Assembly: GCA_048772705.1 (NCBI GenBank)
Contig: JBLWGC010000104.1
Span: 868,001 to 932,000, forward strand
Direction: 5' to 3'
From: Leidyana gryllorum EB-2025a
Lineage: Eukaryota > Apicomplexa
Length of the DNA: 64,000 nucleotides
This document shows positions 50,801 to 63,710 of this stretch, one piece after another. The notes beneath the pieces are model-generated. The model worked only from the letters and a program-made list of their open reading frames with translations. It made no database searches and was not told the DNA's origin. How positions within the stretch are numbered: the first letter of the stretch is position 1; each line of letters opens with the position of its first letter. Position numbers and translations under genes: made by a program.

Positions 50801-53800
50801 CGTTATCATCGTCTCCAATGACACCAGCAACATTCACAGACACACTACCAGAAGCGGGTGTGAGATCCCCTCCGATCATAATCTCGCGCTGTTGACGCGA
50901 GAGCAATCGATGGCTGCGATAGCTCGGGGTTCGAATCTCGATCTCCGGGATGTCAGTTTGGGGAATCTGCTGTAATTCAGACAGATTATCAAGCCTTACG
51001 GCATCTGCGATGTCCGGTGACTCCTGCGAAGGGACTTCTTCGCCCCCCTCTGGAGCGACCAGAGGGGTTGCCGCGGATACGGTTGTTTCTCCAGCCTCAG
51101 TGACAGGCCGCTCATCAGTGGGGGGTTCTTCTGTGGCGGCAGGTACTGGAGGAGCGTCAATATCAATTTCTCTAGGAGTCCTCGGATCCACGTCGTCCTC
51201 AGTGAGAGCGTCTACAGAAGACTGGCCCGGGGTCATTGCCGCCGATGTGCGAATTCGAGCTGAAGACGAGTCGTCTCCCTTCGTGCTGCCTCCCATAACT
51301 GCGGCTACGTCTGCAGAACCGGTGCTCACCACCGACTCCGCATCGTCATCGACGTCAACCCCGACTGCGCCCCCGGAGTCTTCCACCCCTGAGCTCGGAG
51401 CAGTCAATATGCAGGGAGTTCCACTGCTCCTCAGCTCGTCCTCGTCATCACCTGTCTGTCTTTGTGGTCGATCTCTCGGGCTGTCCTCAACTCCGCTGTC
51501 GATTGTCACTCTTCGATGAGGTGACCCGATTTTGGCTGCTGAGTCTGTCAGAGTCATATCGCTTTCATCCTTATCTCCCACTATTGCCCCAGTGTCAGCC
51601 AGAAGATCTCCTCGTGGTGTACTCGAGGGAAGAGTCATCATATCTTGCGACACAGTTGCTTGTGATAAGAAGGCACTCCCGAGAGCGACTTCGGCAACAT
51701 CCATACTCTCCAATGTGGTGTTACCTTTGAGAGATTCGTAAGAAGCGGTCGGTCCATTCGGTATGTAGCTCTCCTTTCCCGAACCCTGGTGGGGACTTGG
51801 TACCATCTTGATGGATTCCATAGAGGGCATGTCAACAGCCAATGGGATCCCAGCCGACTCCATTGACCCCGAACCGGGGATGATGTCTAACACAGGTTCG
51901 TCCTCGGAATTTTGTGCAGATGTGGGATACTTATCGACTTTGAATTCCTTGACCCCTGCCTCGTTAGGCTCCAACTCATCTCCGTCGCGTTCCAACTCTT
52001 CCCTGTCGCTTTCCGGTGATGGTGGTATGTTTGTAGTCGATTCGCCCAGAAGACCCGCCAACAAGTGATCTGTCCGCGATCTCACGATGGCCAGATCGAC
52101 CTCTACAGTGTCATGATGCGAGGGACTGTCCTCTGTGGGGGTGTGTTTCGCAGACCATCCATCTATCAATTCTGGCAGAACAGCGTCCGGGTCTCCATCA
52201 CTCCTGTATGTATCGCGACGCTGAGACGAGTGAAGGGGTCCCGACTGTTTGGACTGCAGAGAATCCGAGGGTCGTACTTCCTTCCCGGAAGGCGTGCGCA
52301 CCATCACTCCGTTGCATACGTCTCCGATAACAGGTTCTAACTTGCCAGGAGAGGGGCTGAAAGTGTCGTCAGACTTCTCACAGGAAACTCGTGGCGACGC
52401 AGGAACCGTGATGTCAACACGGGGTGTATTGCCTGAAGTTGTTACCGACGCCCCCAAGGAGCTTGGCCCATCTTCGAGGTCAATAGTGTCCCCCTGCTGC
52501 GACGACGCTTGCGCAAAGGAGGTGGGACATTCAACAAGGCCTTGTCTCACATCCTCCACAGCCGAACCCGATACCGCTTTCCTGTTCTCGACTTCGACTG
52601 GCTCGTCTGGCGGTATGGAAGTGGCTGACTCGGAGGGCTCATGGCCACTCATCGCTACACCACTCGCAGGCTGAGTGAAGAGCTCTGGGTGCACCAAGAG
52701 ACTTGAAGACTTGTCGGCAGTGAAGAGGAATGTTGAGGAGGCGGTCACAGGCATAGACATCTCTCGGACATTGGGTTCCGAGCCGTCTTCGGCCTCGAAG
52801 ACTTTGATCACGTCTTGCCGGGAGTCATTGGCACATAATACCAGCGGTTGAACCACAATCTCGTGTTGAAGGTTAGCGAGTAGGGGGGACGGCGGGGGGG
52901 AGATGAGGGAAGGTGGAGGCGCTGGAGGGAGATCGATCTCTTCTGTGACAATGAGTGGGACTGAGGCCGACACAGATACAGAGTTTGTGGTAGCCGTTGT
53001 TAACAGAGGGGGCAGCGAAATAGTGTCTGTAGCCCCGTCCGCCGTGGTGACCGATTTGGCGAGAGTGGACTGAGGCACGATATTGTCGTCGTCCTCCTCC
53101 TCCACAATTACTTTGATCTCAGCACTTGGGCCCGGAGACGTGTGTGTTGGAACTTCGTCCTGTGTCTCCGTGGGTTGTTCACGTATTGGCGGTGGAGCAA
53201 CTTTGGCCGTTTCCTGGGATTGGTGTTGTTGTTCCCCATTGTCAGTATTCTCTTGTTTCTTATTCCTGTGCTGCTTGAGCTTCTTATGTATGGGACACCG
53301 CTCCAGTTCAACGCTATTTGGTGGGAGTACATCGACATCGTGGTCAAAGATGCTTGGATTCCCCAGACGTTGTGAAGTTTTTGCCTTCACATGAGACGGA
53401 GCCGGAGCGAAGACGCTGTCGTTTGTCGGTCTTCTTTCGTCGGTTGGTACGTCGTAAACCTCGCTCACTGAGGCGCTTGTATTGCTGATCCCGTCGTCAC
53501 TATGAACTTCAATTAAGGGTTGCGGTTCGGGGCTCAGTGGGATGACTGATTGTGCCAATTCAGGTGTAGTTAATTTTATGTTGGGCTCGCTCGGAGATCG
53601 CGAATTTGAGCCCGTTCGGGGTCCCCGGGGATCTCGACTCCGGTGTGGGGTGGACTTTATGGAAAGAGACTCGGGAGTGTCTTTGCGATAGAATGCCTCT
53701 TCGTTGTCACGATCTTTGGGCAGATTGAAACGGACTGAATCGCCAACACTCATCTTCTCACGACGACTGCGTCGAGAGGCCGTGAAGCAGATCGACGGAT

Positions 53801-56800
53801 TACCTGTGGAGTAATGTTTGTATATCGAACCCATTATCAATAGAACCTGACCGTACGGCTCCCAACGCCACCTGGACCTTTTGGATCCATGGTGTGATCT
53901 GCCACCGGAATACACTTACCTTCGTCTGTGATGGACGAAGAGAGTCCGCCTCCGAGCGGCTTCGACAATCCGTCGTTCCATCGTTCATCAGGACTCAATC
54001 CGAATACTCTGTCAGATGAGGGCTTGAACTCCTCAGTACGTGTCCGGGGTCGATTGTAAGACATGTAATTGCTCGCGGGCGACCCCCGAGCCGACAGGGA
54101 GGAACCGAAGCGAGCCATCCGAGGCTCCAATAAGGAAACCACACTATATCGTTTGCGGCGTGGCTGAGCACCCAAACCTGCGTTTTCCACAAACTCTTCA
54201 GCCCCCAACGCACGCAACTGATTGACCATCTCTTTGATGCTCAGGTTATTGTTAACGTCCTCTCCAGAGCCGGGATTATACACTGACATCGAGCAACGTT
54301 CCTCCCAGTCATCGACACAGAAAGATCTAAACCGATACTGTGATTTGGCAGCCGACCATTGACTCGGTAGACTGCTCATTCGGCGCAAGTCTGGGTACCG
54401 AGATCGGTGCTCGCTGCCACCCCATTCACTCCCTTCTCCCCCTTGTGCCATAAAGTTGGCGAATACGTCCATCCCCAGAGCAGCGAATCGATCACGCCAT
54501 GCAAAGGGCGACGGGGCCATCAGATTCTCATCTGAGCCACTTCCGTACTCTGAACTGCGGAGAAACGGCGCTTGCATCCGCGTTTGTGACATATTGCATT
54601 GATCTTCTTCGCTTCGGAGCGCTGGAGGGGAGGAGGCCCTCTCTGGCTCGCTCATAGGGCTTGCCATCAACGAGCCTGCCGACTCCACATCAACAGCTCC
54701 CTCTGCAACTGGGAGAAGCACTGACTCTCCCTGTGCGGCCTCATGGACTTCGAGCACCATTTGATCATCAAAGTAGCCCGTTTCGCTCGTCGTTTCCGTA
54801 CGAGGAGAGTATCCGGTGCCATCAACAGCATCCAGACGTGCCTCCGTCGTCCCGGGGGGCGTTTCCGCCTCTCGTTCTGTGGAGGCCGGGAACACTTGGA
54901 TATCCACATTCGGAGTGCCCGCGGCAACACTGCTGGATTTCTCAATTTGGTCCTCTTCGCTAATCGTCGGTAAGTCAGCGACTAGTGACATGTCACCTGG
55001 ACTGGGCTTCGGAGTCATCATTCCATCACTGGAGCCTCCGCCGCCGAGTGAATCCAAGTCGCTCGAGGCAGCCACGCCGATAATCTCAACACTATTGCTA
55101 TCTCCACGTATCGTACTGCTGTTGGTCTGCGACCTCTGAGACGCCGTTGTCAATATGCAGGCGTCTTCACCACCTGTGGAAGGCGTCATCAGTGTTCCGA
55201 CAAACGCTGCGCCAGCAGTGTTGGTGTAGGAGGGCGAGTGCTCGCTCTCCGACGTTATGTATCGCGAAGATGAATGGTGTTGGCGGGACGAAGTACCTTC
55301 AACTGGGCTGCTGCTGGTACAATAGATTGCTATTTCCGCAGACTGAAGGTTCGTCTCGCACGAACTTTCTTGCGATGTAATTGTCTGGTCAACAATGACC
55401 TCGACGACATCGTGATATGTTTGTGGCGATCTGTACCCACTACCTTCTCGGAAACCACTCCCCTCCCGTGGAGTTTTCTCGGCCGACGACATTGCGCTCC
55501 TCTCTCCCTGTGACGACTGGTGTTCCCGGGAAGGATGGGGGGAAGAAGGAGGCGGAGGTTCGTCGCGATCTTCGCCCTCGGCCGCGCCATCAGAGTCTTT
55601 CTCCTTATCCTCCGACGAGGGGGGTTCGGACTCTTCTTTTTCTTCTTGCTCAGGTTCAGCCGACGGAGGGGAAGATGACGATGATGACTCTGAGCTCGAC
55701 ACACGACCTCCGGCATTCGAGCTGCTTTGCGAAACGTGGGCACTGGAGTCAATGGATTCCCGTGGGCTATGGACCGTCTGACCACGCCCTTGAGACGGCG
55801 TCGGAGGTCCTGCAGGCGCTTCCATTGTCACTTCGGATTGCGATGCAATGTTTCGTATCAAAGTACGAACTCCAACCGAATCTGTGGGACAGGGCACTAA
55901 CGTCTTCTCGGAGGTCTCAGACGATTCTGCAGAGGAACACACATCAAAAATCTAATGTCGCATTGATGTATCACACACACTTCAAGGGGACAGACCACAC
56001 CGGCGAGCGTCATTGCAGTGGAGGGGAAGCTTACCATAGGTGACAGAGGGGTCGAGGGATGCGATGTTATAGATAACAGGTTTGGACTGGGGAGCGGAGG
56101 TGGAACCGTTCTCACCGAGTGGTGGTTCAGATTCAATGCCGCCAGAAGCGAAGACAGTATGGTCTATCGAAGTCAGGGGTGTGCGATCTTGGCCCCGACT
56201 TCGATCTGTGCCTAAGCCGATCGAGCTTAGAACCTGTGTATCAGACACAATTGGTACCGTATCGCTGTTTTCCGCAATTGGTCTCGACGACATCACCCCT
56301 ACAGTTGGTGTGATTGGTTGACCAATAGGTGTCAGAACAATCGCTGTCTCCAGTCCAAGGGAGGGCGATGAATCTTCCAGGGTCTCTAGAGGAGGACATA
56401 CAATCTGTGGCTGACCCTGCAAACTCAGTGACATCGGGACATAGTGATCAGCTGGTCCGCCGAAACTTCCGGAACCTCCAGTCACAATCGCCATCTCAGC
56501 TCCGTTCGGACTGACATCTTCCTCTTTCTCTGAGGCGGGGCGAGCTTCGACACCTTCTGATGCTGGACCACTCGCCGCCAACTCGGTAGACTCCAAAGGA
56601 GACAAGATCTCCGTGATGATTGTATCGACTGTCGGTATAGAGCGTTGTCCCACATGCGGGATACTGAGGACGCCTTCGGGGGAATCGAGTAATTCATAGT
56701 CGCTATGTTCGATTAAGGCTCCCGCCGGCAGCGACTGTTCTATAGTCACCACCTCCTCTTCAAACCTATCGTCATCGCGATGCGAGAGCTCGGGAGGACT

Positions 56801-58367
56801 CTCTTCGGGCGTTGTGAACCTCTCATCGGCCGGAATAGAGGGCATAACAATACTTTCCGATGGACTGTGCAGTGCCCCAGTCAAAACAGATGAGGCAAAG
56901 AGTCCAGGGAGTTCCATTGAGCAATCAGAAACTTGAAAGGTTGACATTTCAGAAGTCTCCTGCGAGGGAGGTAATCGGTTGGCGACCGATGCTAAATGAA
57001 CATTAGTAGAGTTAGTCGCAAAAGCACCCTTGGGCCATGTGGGCCTCTGTGCCGGAGTCGCAGGACTATTGTCCGATGGCCTCGTGCCAGCGTCTCGGCT
57101 TCCGTGGGGTGAGGTCGAGCGACCAATTCGCTTGTGCTCTTCAGCACTGACTCCCGTGCAACTGACAAACGCGGTGGCTACCCTCTCCAACATGAACTCC
57201 AAAGTTAACTTCAACATGCCAACACACCGTCCTTCCATATCCAACATCTGAAGACAGCAAGTTGTTGAGCGTCTCGTGGGAGACGGGAGTTGGAGAGAAG
57301 GAGTTCATGCGAGGTGCACTGGCTTTGTTCGACAGGAGACATACCTGAAGATGACCACCAAAGAGAGATCGATTTGCACCCAGTAACATCTCGAGATCCA
57401 CCCGACAGGTACCAATGGTTCTTCGCAACGACGGATCCTCAGCGTCACTTTCCACTACGGCAAGTCTGAGGGACGAACGACATTCCGACTTGACTTTGTT
57501 TCTCGGAAAGAGTCGCGCTTACTTTATAGACTTTTCTTGATCATAGGGAAAGTTCATTACTGTTCGCCATCTGTATGACGGCTGCTCTGGAAGCATCGGT
57601 CGCGTGCGCAGTGCCACAGTCTGTCCTATAGTAATTTTGCAATGTAACCGTCGGTCGAGAGGTCCATCGGGTTCGAAGTAATGCACAATGGCCAAAAGAG
57701 AGCGGTATTGTGGCCTTTTATAAGTTCGTGGTGCCACGTAGGACGATATGGGTGGCGGTATCTCGGCAGTACGGGTGGTGACGGCGATTGGCCCAACAGT
57801 TGGACAAGGAGCCCCAGAATACCGGGATATGTAGTTGATTGTGGGTGAGACTGAGCGGACTGGCTGAGCAGGCATTGTGGAGATCACACGCCGTGGGCTC
57901 AGCGGACTGCGAGCCATCGGCCTCGAAGACAGTGGGGGTCCGGTCATCCGAACCGGGTTGGGAGACAGCGGGCGGTGAATAGTAGTGTGCACGGTGGTCA
58001 TAGTGGCTGTAGAGGGGAGCGTAGAGGAGTAGACGCGATGGTGAGAGATCACGGAGGGCAAGGAAGGCACTTCGGCATGGAAAAATCGCCGGTTGACAGT
58101 GCCTGATGCACCCTGAGCCAGAGGAGACGGAGCCAAGGGTACGCCTCGCATCGGCAAAGGGGCTCCAGCTGTTGACAGAGGGGTAGCTGTGATCGGAGCA
58201 CCACCGGGTCGCACAGTGAAGAGTCGAGGTTGATCGACAGGAACGTTAGATGTAGTTGTAGTAGTAGTCGTTGTGACCGGAGAGAGGGACCGCGTTCCGG
58301 GCCCTCTTTGGACACGGCGCTGTAGATCAGACCACATGTACTGCTTGCCACCAGTCATCAACGACAT
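44868..58367 (-). CDS. Giant C2-like-domain protein with disordered acidic tail
   Basis: Exons: 58367-57523, 57465-57345, 57247-56035, 55926-53920, 53803-45503, 45462-45166 and 45121-44868, all in frame, giving 4,345 residues. After a Pro/Ser/Arg-rich leader, residues about 222-345 look like a C2 domain: YRSLLAIVHYFEPDG, CKITIGQTVALRTR, KLAVVESDAEDPSLRRTIGT, then VDLEMLL and EGRCVGMLKLTLEFM. C2 domains bind phospholipid, often with calcium. The usual aspartate cluster is only partly evident, so calcium binding is uncertain. The remaining 4,000 residues are Ser/Glu/Asp/Pro/Thr-rich and presumably disordered. They include an RS/KS-rich basic block (49450-49850), a His-rich run (HHHRHHHHRRRHH near 49930) and tandem EVRDEE repeats near 47300-47500. 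No membrane span is visible. The last introns were placed by choosing acceptors that keep the compositional frame (TTTGCAG at 45463). Function unknown; membrane-associated scaffold is a guess. Confidence 0.75.
47290..47520 (-). repeat. In-frame tandem repeat in the giant C2 protein
   Basis: Four imperfect copies of a unit reading EVRDEE[IV]xP[HQ]xTES are encoded in succession, separated by short EVxKEEL-type linkers. The DNA is repetitive too (CTCCTCGTCCCTGACCTC recurs). It looks like recent expansion by slippage or unequal exchange. Confidence 0.7.
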
Positions 58368-58415
58368 CTCTGCTCAGTTCATAGAAGACCCAAAAAATGA
58401 TTCAAGTTTGCAAAG
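58368..58415. promoter_or_regulatory. 48-bp divergent intergenic gap
   Basis: The start codons of the giant C2-like protein (minus) and the WD40 protein (plus) are 48 bp apart. This is a candidate bidirectional promoter or overlapping 5' leader region. No clear motif is recognised apart from a short A-run (CAAAAAATG). Confidence 0.4.
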
Positions 58416-61400
58416 ATGGGAGACGATCGGAGAGGCATTTACCCATGTAGTCTTCCATATCTCTCGACACAAGAAGGGGCGCCGAATGCGTATCTGCAGG
58501 AGGCTGTCATGGGGCAGCAGCGGGCCTTCGGAGCGTTTATGAACGGGTTGGAGAATCTGAACAGAGCCGAGAGAACAACGTTGGGGGAGGAAGTTGGGCT
58601 TCCGGCCGGTCCTCGCCAGGATCTTCCAGATCCGTGCGTTATCGACGAAGGCTTCGACGTGCCCATTGGACGGGACCTGCCGTGCCGAATTGGGAAGGAC
58701 TCTGACTATGCGTTTGGGCCGAGTCGAAGTGGGTGGGAGTGGCTGATAAGCCCTTTGTTGCTGAAAGGTTACCAGAATCCCATCAAAGCCAAAGGTCCCC
58801 CATTGCTCGAAAATGGCAACCCGCTCGCCGCAACGGCCCTCGATGGCAATGAAGCCAATACATTTGAAAGCTTTTGGTTCGACTCTGCTCCTGAAAACCC
58901 TCCCCGAAGTCATCTCTCCATCTCTGCTACCCGTCAAATGCGGACCGAAACTGCTAAAGGGGACTACAATTCTGAAGCTACCCTCGTAAGCATTGGTTTG
59001 TAGAGTCCGATAACATCCCCCTTTCTTCAAGTCCTACTCTCTTGGCGGCCAGACTCTTGATAAACAAGGGTACTTAGCTCTGCATCCTGCTGTGCTATCG
59101 GACTTCCGCTCCAGTCGGAAACAGTATCTGCAGGAACACCTGGATCGGGTAAGCTCTCACTCGACAATTGACAACAACTACACAAATAGTACCTCTTTTG
59201 ACCACTTTCTCAGTCTCGCGCCTACATGCGCCGTCGCCCGGGCTACGACATTGCGGCGAACGAAGCCTGTCGAGCCCGTGATTGGTTGATCCAACGACAC
59301 AACGGAGAGCCACAGCCGGGTCGCCGAGAGTATCATCTTGTCAATAGCCACACTCAGTGTCAACCACACTTTGATCACTTTCAACTCAAGAATTTGGTTA
59401 ACTCTTCACCAGGGTCACAGTACATATATTTTACAGAGTGTGTGGATGATCAAGATGATCGATCGACCTTACCGCAACGGAAATATAGCCGGTTGATGCG
59501 TTTTGATCGGGTCACTGGCAAGTAAGCACAAGAAAAAGTTGAATTCGATCTGACATCTCAATGCCAGGAAATCATGCGTATTCGGACCCTGGAACTTTCC
59601 CGTTACCCAAAAGGCGCCCGGCCTCTACGTCAGCGGCGAGAGCGCTCGTCTGCACTCCATGCACGTGACAGACAGGTTCATGGTGGTGGCTGACGGGGCA
59701 TCGTCGATTGTGCTCGGACGTCTCCGCAAGGAACCTATGGAGCAAGAACTGGCGACTGGTGTTGGAAATGATGAACTGGAATGGGTAAGGAGCGCCCTCT
59801 CGTGGCCATTGCGCTCCTCCACCAATGTCTTTCAGATGACTATTCAACGTCTTAGTCCAGAGGGAACGACTATTACTAATTGCTGTATTTTGTTAGAGGA
59901 CAATGCGACGCTGTGTGATTACTATATGGCACAAGCCTTGATAAGACGTAACCAAGCGCGCGCAGCAAGAATAATGCGACCCCGCCTCCAGTATTTTGTG
60001 CGAGTTTTAGGGCGACTGACATCTCCGGTGGCGTTCGCCTTTTATTTACTCCGCGGGACTGCGGCATTGCGAAGATATCAGGACCATCTTCGCCGTCAGG
60101 CCATTCCTCCTTCTCCGCCTCGTAGGGGACAAATCGGAGAGGATGGACTGTACTGTGTGCGCTCGCGTCGACGACCTCCTTTTTGTGATTCGCTTTTCTT
60201 GCCGCAACACGGCCTACGGGAACCGGACCCCCCAGCTGACGATTTTCAGCCCCTCCGTCGCGACCAGACTGCTGAACCGGGTCAACGATCCCAGGTTGGA
60301 CGCACCAACCCACCAGTCACTGCTAACGGAACCAGTGCTCTGGGAGTCGATATGGCGTCTCCCACACAGATCGGGGATGTTGTGCTGAACAGCTCTGCCA
60401 CTGGTACAGCCATCGGAGGGGCAATGGCAGCCGGGATCGAACTGCAAGCCCTCTTAATGGGTTTGGCAGTCCAATCCGAGACTGCACCGGCTAATGGATG
60501 GAGTCACGCTCTGGAGGCAGCCGATAGAGACTTCCTGATGCCAGGGAGAGAAAGGGCTGCGCCAGAGAGTGATCACCTAAGTTTACTCCGGTCTGCCGAC
60601 GATGAGTATATTCATCCCTCGTACATGGTGCGCGCCTTCCATATGGAGGATCGCCCCGAACTGGTGACCGCCCCCAACCATTTTGATAAGATAACGTACA
60701 AAGATACGGCGGCACTTTACTATCAATTACCCAAAACTCAGATTATTTCTGTTAATGAATTCAACGCATATAATCGATTCCTCCACCATCTATGCTCCCC
60801 TAGAAATATCTTGCTGGCACTGCCCCCCGAGCAAGAGGAACACCGAACAATCTTCGACCACTTCCTCGAAGTATTGCCCAGCTACCCCCCTCTTCATGTT
60901 CGCCGGCACGCTGTGCGAGTCAATGAGTTATCCACACCATCAGCCACTGCCGAGCGACGACTCAACATTCACCTATTTGAAGACCTCCCTCGTGGAGCCC
61001 TGATTGCCCTCGAAACCAGCCGAGCAGCGTCTCTCGGGTTCCCGATGCCCCAAGACGCTCCTCAGATCATCGCTCCACAAATTCATTGGAGGCCGCAGAC
61101 GCGCTCCCGTACCATACCCAACAACGCGCTACCCCGTCTCGTACCTCGCCCCACATCTGTGGGAGGGACCGGTCTCACTCCTCCTCCGGCACCAGCTGTT
61201 CGCAGTATGGCTTCAGGTGCTCGCCCGTCGCGGATGGTGAATCGTGGGGAGAACAGCGCTGCACCCCAACATCCGTCCCGAGTTGCCAGCATCTACGATA
61301 GCATCAGTCGCAGCTTGACTTTCCCAATTCCGCCCGATGAACCGGGAACGCCCCCTTCTGCCCTCGAACGGCGACTCGGCCACCAGCGGATGATGGAGGA

Positions 61401-63240
61401 GATTGAGAACACACCTGCCCGCCCAGATATGGACTTACTGACCGACAAAATCGACTCTGGGCCGATGTCGGGCTCTGTAGCGGCTTCCGCAGAGCCCAGC
61501 GGAACAGATCCCGAGAGAGATAGACTAAGGGTACCGAACGCTGCGCCCCCGGTACGGCCGCAGAGACGGCGGCAGCTAACTCCTGCAGTTGAAGAGTTCT
61601 ATTCGCCGAATGGTGGCACGCCACCCATACCACAGCATCGTGATATCGAGCACACCCGGCATTCCCCAGAGCATTTTAGCTTCGCTCAGGATCCCGTCCA
61701 CCAGGCCACTTCTGCAGTGGCAATGGTGCGGTCGCCCGCTCTACTGAGCGGGGTGGACGATCACCATAGCTCAAATTTGGATCTAAATCCAACTTTTGGC
61801 AGAAGCTCTGTGATAATGCAAATCCAACAGCTACGGCTGGCACAGAGGGCCGATGCACGTCGCGAGAGCGAGAACCAGAACGACTACGAGTTCAGCTTGG
61901 AAGCGACGGGGGATTCATGGGCATCTCCCTTTCCTGATGACTATACCGCTCGTTTCCAACGGTCCTACGGCATACGACGGCGACGCCAATCTGGGCAGGT
62001 GGCGGTCTTCACCCCCTCATTCGAACAGCCCATTACACAGACTGGGTATGAGCAGAATGACTACGTCCGAGAGTGGTCGGGAGCAGACGTTCGTTGGCGA
62101 GCTGCAGCTCTACCGTTTGGGGCTCGTCGGCCTGTGCCGAGTTCTGTAGGAGCCGAATTGAGAGACATGAATGCACAAGAGGCTGCATTGTCTGAAACGT
62201 TCAAAATCAAAGAAGATAGATGGGCGTTGGACCCATTTGCGAACGGGATACGGAAGGCTGATTACTACAGAATGATGGGAGCGGCGAACCTGGGCTGCCA
62301 GTTTCGTGTGCTCGAGCGTCTTGGATTATTAACAGCCTCGAATGACGCCAGTGTCACCGAGTGGTATGTACACGCGACCCCCGTAAAAGCAGTCGTTCGT
62401 GACGGAGCTCGCGAAGAACGGTTCCACTGTAGGAGACCGAAAAGTTACACTTGGGGCGTGTTGAAGCGTGAGGCTATATACACTGAGTTCTCCGCCACGG
62501 GGCCAAGCGAGGGAGCCCTCTTTGCCCCGCTGACTCGCTGGTACATGTTTGCCGCTGTAAACCATTTGGCTGTGCACCCTGAGGGCGACTTATTTGCCTG
62601 CGCGGCAGACGCACCCACGATTGGACTTTACAGTCGCAGAATCGGCCATGCGCCCTGCCTAAGGGGCTATAGTAGTCCGTTACTCCTATTCGATGGCCAC
62701 GCGGATTGTTGTTTCGCTGCCGCGTGGCATCCAGACGGATATCTCCTGGCGACAGGCGGAGATGACGAGGCCATCGCCATCTGGGATATACGGTGAGCGA
62801 GAAGAGACTCGGCGAGAATCGGCTTGTTTCCAAATGAGACTTCAGGTTTCCGGCCGGTCCTGTGAAATATATGCCGACATACGCTACCGCTTGTCGATCT
62901 CTGACGTTCACTGGTCAGGGAGATTTATTGATCAGTGGAGAGTCGGAAGACGCGGTTACCATGTAAGCTCACCCGCTCTGGACATTCGCAGTAATGCGTC
63001 GCTGACAGTTATGATGCGACAGAGGACTTCCGGCCTATTCAAACAATCCCTTTCCTCGGTCCTTGTACAGGTGTGGCGTTGGGAGACCAGGATTTAAGCC
63101 TCTTCATCGGTAGGTGGCTGAGGCCTGGTGCAGGCACGTGCACACAACACCTATGAATAGGCGTGTCGGGGAAAAACGGCCATGGCAGCCTGCTGGAGTA
63201 CCGCCGTCGCCTCAACAATATCAGGGATATACTCCAATGA
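58416..63240 (+). CDS. WD40 protein, SPAC2A9.03-like, with huge insertion
   Basis: Exons: 58416-58985, 59053-59148, 59214-59521, 59568-59784, 59836-62792, 62846-62962, 63009-63109 and 63161-63240, giving 1,481 residues. The family (S. pombe C2A9.03 and plant relatives, usually about 400-450 residues) is recognised in order. HFDHFQLKNLV precedes the propeller, then SARLHSMHVTDRFMVVADGA, TTITNCCIL, FAAAWHPDGYLLATGGDDEA, ACRSLTFTGQGDLLISGESE and finally [20 protein letters not shown]. The last part matches the family ending SLFIGVxDRTYGSLLEYxR. The final blade appears only when intron 63110-63160 is removed. Between TTITN (about 59860) and the next blade (about 62530) lie roughly 870 extra residues, rich in Pro, Arg and Ser and partly disordered. 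Biochemical function is not established for the family. Its last exon overlaps the first exon of the next gene in another frame. Confidence 0.8.
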
Positions 63241-63710
63241 CACAGGCCGCGTGAGTTTCTCTTTCTCAATTCTCTCTGCCCCAAAAACGTCACTCGCTCA
63301 GTTACAGCCGCAGCGGCTTGGCAGGGCCACAGGGGCAGGTTCCAGGGTGGGCACCCAACCTGGGCGCCAACCTCTCAGCTCAGCAATACGCCCAGCGTCT
63401 TCGCGGCCACCAGCGGCAGGAAACGACCTTTGCTGGCATTCTCCCGAACCTCGTGGTGCTTGTCAGTATATCATTCGTTGCTGTGCTGGTGGGACTGCTC
63501 ATATGGATGCGACGGGTGCAAAGCCAACGGCACCGAGGTCGACGACGACGCAGTCGGTCTCGGCAACGGCCTTTTGACGAAGACCACCCGCGAGAGGTGT
63601 ATCGTCAACCACCTGACGATGCCCCATATGCTATTACCGGGTTCGTATACACCGACCCATCGCAACTTGGAGGAAGCGGAGGTGTTTTTAACGATCCTTT
63701 CCATCGATAG
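63153..63710 (+). CDS. Small single-span membrane protein
   Basis: Exons 63153-63250 and 63302-63710 give 168 residues. The N-terminal part is Gln/Pro/Tyr/Gly-rich ([38 protein letters not shown]). One membrane span follows ([20 protein letters not shown]), then an arginine-rich cytosolic-type stretch ([16 protein letters not shown]) and a soluble tail. ATG 63153 lies inside the last intron of the WD40 gene. An alternative ATG at 63237 shares ATGA with the WD40 stop and would give 140 residues. The longer start is preferred because the composition before Met 63237 matches what follows. By the positive-inside rule the tail would be cytosolic. The stop lies inside the antisense 3' end of PRP18. 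No family recognised. Confidence 0.65.

Noticed and set aside
50915-50950. GGGGTTCGAATCT, resembling a tRNA T-arm
   Set aside because: It lies inside the open frame of the giant C2-like gene and no acceptor stem, D-arm or anticodon arm can be drawn around it.
62992-63095. WD40 gene continuing as NASLTVMMRQRTSGLF
   Set aside because: The acceptor 17 nt further on gives YDATEDFRPIQTIPFLG, which fits the family's penultimate blade.
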